In this document: positions 62,656 to 64,000 of the stretch, piece by piece
Layout: each line of letters starts with the position of its first letter
How positions within the stretch are numbered: the first letter of the stretch is position 1
From: Sandarakinorhabdus glacialis
Lineage (GTDB): Bacteria > Pseudomonadota > Alphaproteobacteria > Sphingomonadales > Sphingomonadaceae
DNA: 64,000 nt
Direction of reading: 5' to 3'
Assembly (NCBI RefSeq): GCF_014643455.1
Contig: NZ_BMJM01000005.1
Span: 1-64,000 of the forward strand
Program-made: the position numbers and the translations under genes
The notes under the pieces: model-generated
What the model saw: the letters and a program-made list of their open reading frames with translations, nothing else
What the model was told of the DNA's origin: nothing
Database searches by the model: none

Positions 62656-63450
62656 ATGCTCAAGATCATTGCCCGACTGATGTTGGCGCTGGCGCTGCTG
62701 ACCGGTTCGCTCGTCCATGCCCAGACCGCGCCCAATATCGCCGTCGCTTCCGACCTGCGTCTCGCTTTCAGCGACGTCGCCGCGGCCTTCACTCGTGACA
62801 CAGGCCTGGCCGTCAGGCCTACCTTCGGGTCGTCAGGCAATTTTTTCCGACAGTTGCAACAAGGCGCGCCATTCGAGTTATTCCTCTCCGCCGACGAATC
62901 CTACGTGCTGGATCTTGCCAAGACCGGCAAGACGGACGGTGACGGCACCCTCTACGCCATCGGCCGCCTGGCAATCGTCGCCCCGCACGGCTCGCCGCTA
63001 CGCCTCGACGGCAAGCTCGCCGGTTTGCGTGCTGCCATCCGCGCCGGTCAGATCCGCCGCTTTGCCATCGCCAACCCGGAACACGCGCCCTATGGCCAGC
63101 GCGCCGAGGAAGTCCTCCGCGGCGCCGGCCTCTGGCAGCCGCTCGCCGGTCGGCTGGTCCTTGGCGAGAATGTCTCGCAGGCGCTCCAGTTCGCAACATC
63201 GGGCGGCGCGCAAGGCGGCATCATCGCCTACTCGCTCGTCCTCGATCCCGCGTTCGCCCACCGCGCCAACTATGCCCTCATCCCGGCGTCGGCGCACGCG
63301 CCGCTGCGCCAGCGCATGGTGCTGATGCAGGGTGCCGGCGCCACCGCGCAGCGGTTCTATGCCTATCTCCAGGCGCCGCCGGCCCGCCGCATCCTGGCCC
63401 GCCACGGCTTCGCGCTTCCCAGCCCCGCGCTCCTGAAGGCGAAGACCTGA
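62656..63450 (+). CDS. modA: Molybdate ABC transporter substrate-binding protein
   Basis: 264 residues from the ATG at 62656, with a signal peptide (LMLALALLTGSLVHAQ). It has the ModA pattern: NIAVASDLRLAFSDVAAAF, TFGSSGNFFRQLQQGAPFEL, FLSADESYVLDLA, and late GENVSQALQFATSGGAQGG. It binds molybdate or tungstate in the periplasm for the ModBC transporter. modB starts within its stop codon. The 230-base gap upstream contains no gene. Confidence 0.94.
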   Translation: MLKIIARLMLALALLTGSLVHAQTAPNIAVASDLRLAFSDVAAAFTRDTGLAVRPTFGSSGNFFRQLQQGAPFELFLSADESYVLDLAKTGKTDGDGTLYAIGRLAIVAPHGSPLRLDGKLAGLRAAIRAGQIRRFAIANPEHAPYGQRAEEVLRGAGLWQPLAGRLVLGENVSQALQFATSGGAQGGIIAYSLVLDPAFAHRANYALIPASAHAPLRQRMVLMQGAGATAQRFYAYLQAPPARRILARHGFALPSPALLKAKT

Positions 63451-64000
63451 TGGACTGGCAGGCGCTGCGCCTGTCGCTGCTGCTCGCCGTCCTGACGACG
63501 ATCATCCTCGTACCGGTCGCCGTGCTCGCCGGCCGCTGGTTGTCAGGTGCGCGCTTTCGCGGCCGCGCGCTGGTCGAGGCCGCCATCGTGCTGCCGCTGC
63601 TGTTACCGCCGACGGTCATCGGCTTCTACCTGCTCGTCGCGATGGGCCCAGGCTCGCCGATCGGCCGCATTGCAACGATCTTCTTCGGCGACACGTTGGT
63701 GTTCAGCTTCAAGGGCATCCTGATTGCATCGATCCTCGTCAACATCCCGTTCGCGGTACAGCCCGCCCAGCGCGCCTTCGACGGCATCGGCAAGGATCTC
63801 CGCGACGCCGCCGCCACTTGCGGCCACTCGGTGTGGCGAACATTCTGGCGGATCGAGTTGCCGCTGGCCTGGCCCGGCATCGTCACCGGCGCCGTCTTTA
63901 CCTTCGCCCACACGCTCGGCGAATTCGGTGTCGTGCTGATGGTCGGCGGCTCGATCCCGGGTGAGACCCGTACAATAGCCTTGTCGATTTACGATCGTGT
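63450..64000 (+). CDS. modB: Molybdate ABC transporter permease, 3' end outside the window
   Basis: The first 183 codons are visible from the ATG overlapping the modA stop. Membrane helices start at LRLSLLLAVLTTIILVPVAVL and VEAAIVLPLLLPPTVIGFYLL (each split here for length), with QPAQRAFDGIGKDLRDAAAT and the EAA-like loop ending GHSVWRTFWRIELPLAWPG, followed by TFAHTLGEFGVVLMVGGSIPG, typical of ModB. It forms the membrane channel for molybdate uptake with ModC, which should lie beyond the window. Confidence 0.94.
   Translation, partial: MDWQALRLSLLLAVLTTIILVPVAVLAGRWLSGARFRGRALVEAAIVLPLLLPPTVIGFYLLVAMGPGSPIGRIATIFFGDTLVFSFKGILIASILVNIPFAVQPAQRAFDGIGKDLRDAAATCGHSVWRTFWRIELPLAWPGIVTGAVFTFAHTLGEFGVVLMVGGSIPGETRTIALSIYDR

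Noticed and set aside
1-64000. tRNA or rRNA genes
   Set aside because: No T-loop/acceptor pattern or rRNA-like segment was recognised by eye on either strand; a tRNAscan-type search would be decisive.

Overview
The window is GC-rich, densely packed alphaproteobacterial chromosome, most likely from the Sphingomonadales. Several conserved gene orders point there: tsaE-amgK-murU-addB-addA-trxA, rpmH-rnpA-yidD-yidC-engB, and lapA-pyrF-trpF-trpB-trpA-accD-folC. Supporting hints are the AmgK/MurU recycling route, several GSTs, many exported peptidases, and an intergenic repeat known to be common in sphingomonads (22.70-22.79 kb). The genus cannot be fixed from sequence alone; a Sandarakinorhabdus/Polymorphobacter-type organism is only a guess.

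Layout. 0-2.05 kb is an AT-richer accessory patch: the edge of an IS66-like transposase, a two-gene cassette of unknown function whose second protein carries a PD-(D/E)XK-like nuclease signature, and a gene-poor stretch with hairpin repeats. 2.06-10.4 kb is rich in exported peptidases: an M28 peptidase of glutamate-carboxypeptidase type and two tandem S9 prolyl oligopeptidases. A DUF72 gene lies there too, and a hisN-like phosphatase flanked by two copies of a small repeat. A disrupted mscS gene follows (10.5-11.4 kb). 11.5-22.7 kb carries ahcY with an upstream palindromic operator candidate, then an uninterrupted run vapB-vapC-tsaE-amgK-murU-addB-addA-trxA in which most neighbours overlap by 4 bases. 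22.8-27 kb holds a GST, argJ, a VanY-like peptidase and an L,D-transpeptidase. 27.1-33.9 kb is the ribosomal L34/RNase P/YidD/YidC/EngB block, a GST, another M28 peptidase and dapE. 33.9-37.3 kb is a minus-strand group: transglutaminase, TelA, an XpaC-like membrane protein and a DUF892 ferritin-like protein. 37.4-43.1 kb holds a Rieske oxygenase, an orphan HWE-type kinase, AmpG, OlsB-like acyltransferase and a FrnE-like thiol oxidoreductase. 43.1-51.1 kb is mostly minus strand: a DUF1311 protein, folC, accD, trpABF, pyrF, lapA and cinA-like. 51.1-64 kb holds map, a brnTA locus with a broken toxin, radC, rnd, lptC-lptA, an alpha/beta hydrolase, mtnP, a glycerophosphodiesterase, a beta-helix protein, phhA, an acyl-CoA synthetase, and modA-modB running off the end.

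Themes. Cell-envelope metabolism recurs: AmpG import of muropeptides, AmgK/MurU recycling of MurNAc, VanY and L,D-transpeptidase, DapE for diaminopimelate, YidC, LptC/LptA and OlsB. The most notable points are a toxin-antitoxin pair joined by overlapping start/stop codons to the essential tsaE operon, a second toxin locus (brnT) with an in-frame stop, an mscS gene with two separate lesions, the uncharacterised nuclease cassette beside the IS66 edge, and a dispersed mini-repeat that has become part of, or displaced the start of, an acyl-CoA synthetase gene. No tRNA, rRNA or CRISPR array was recognised.
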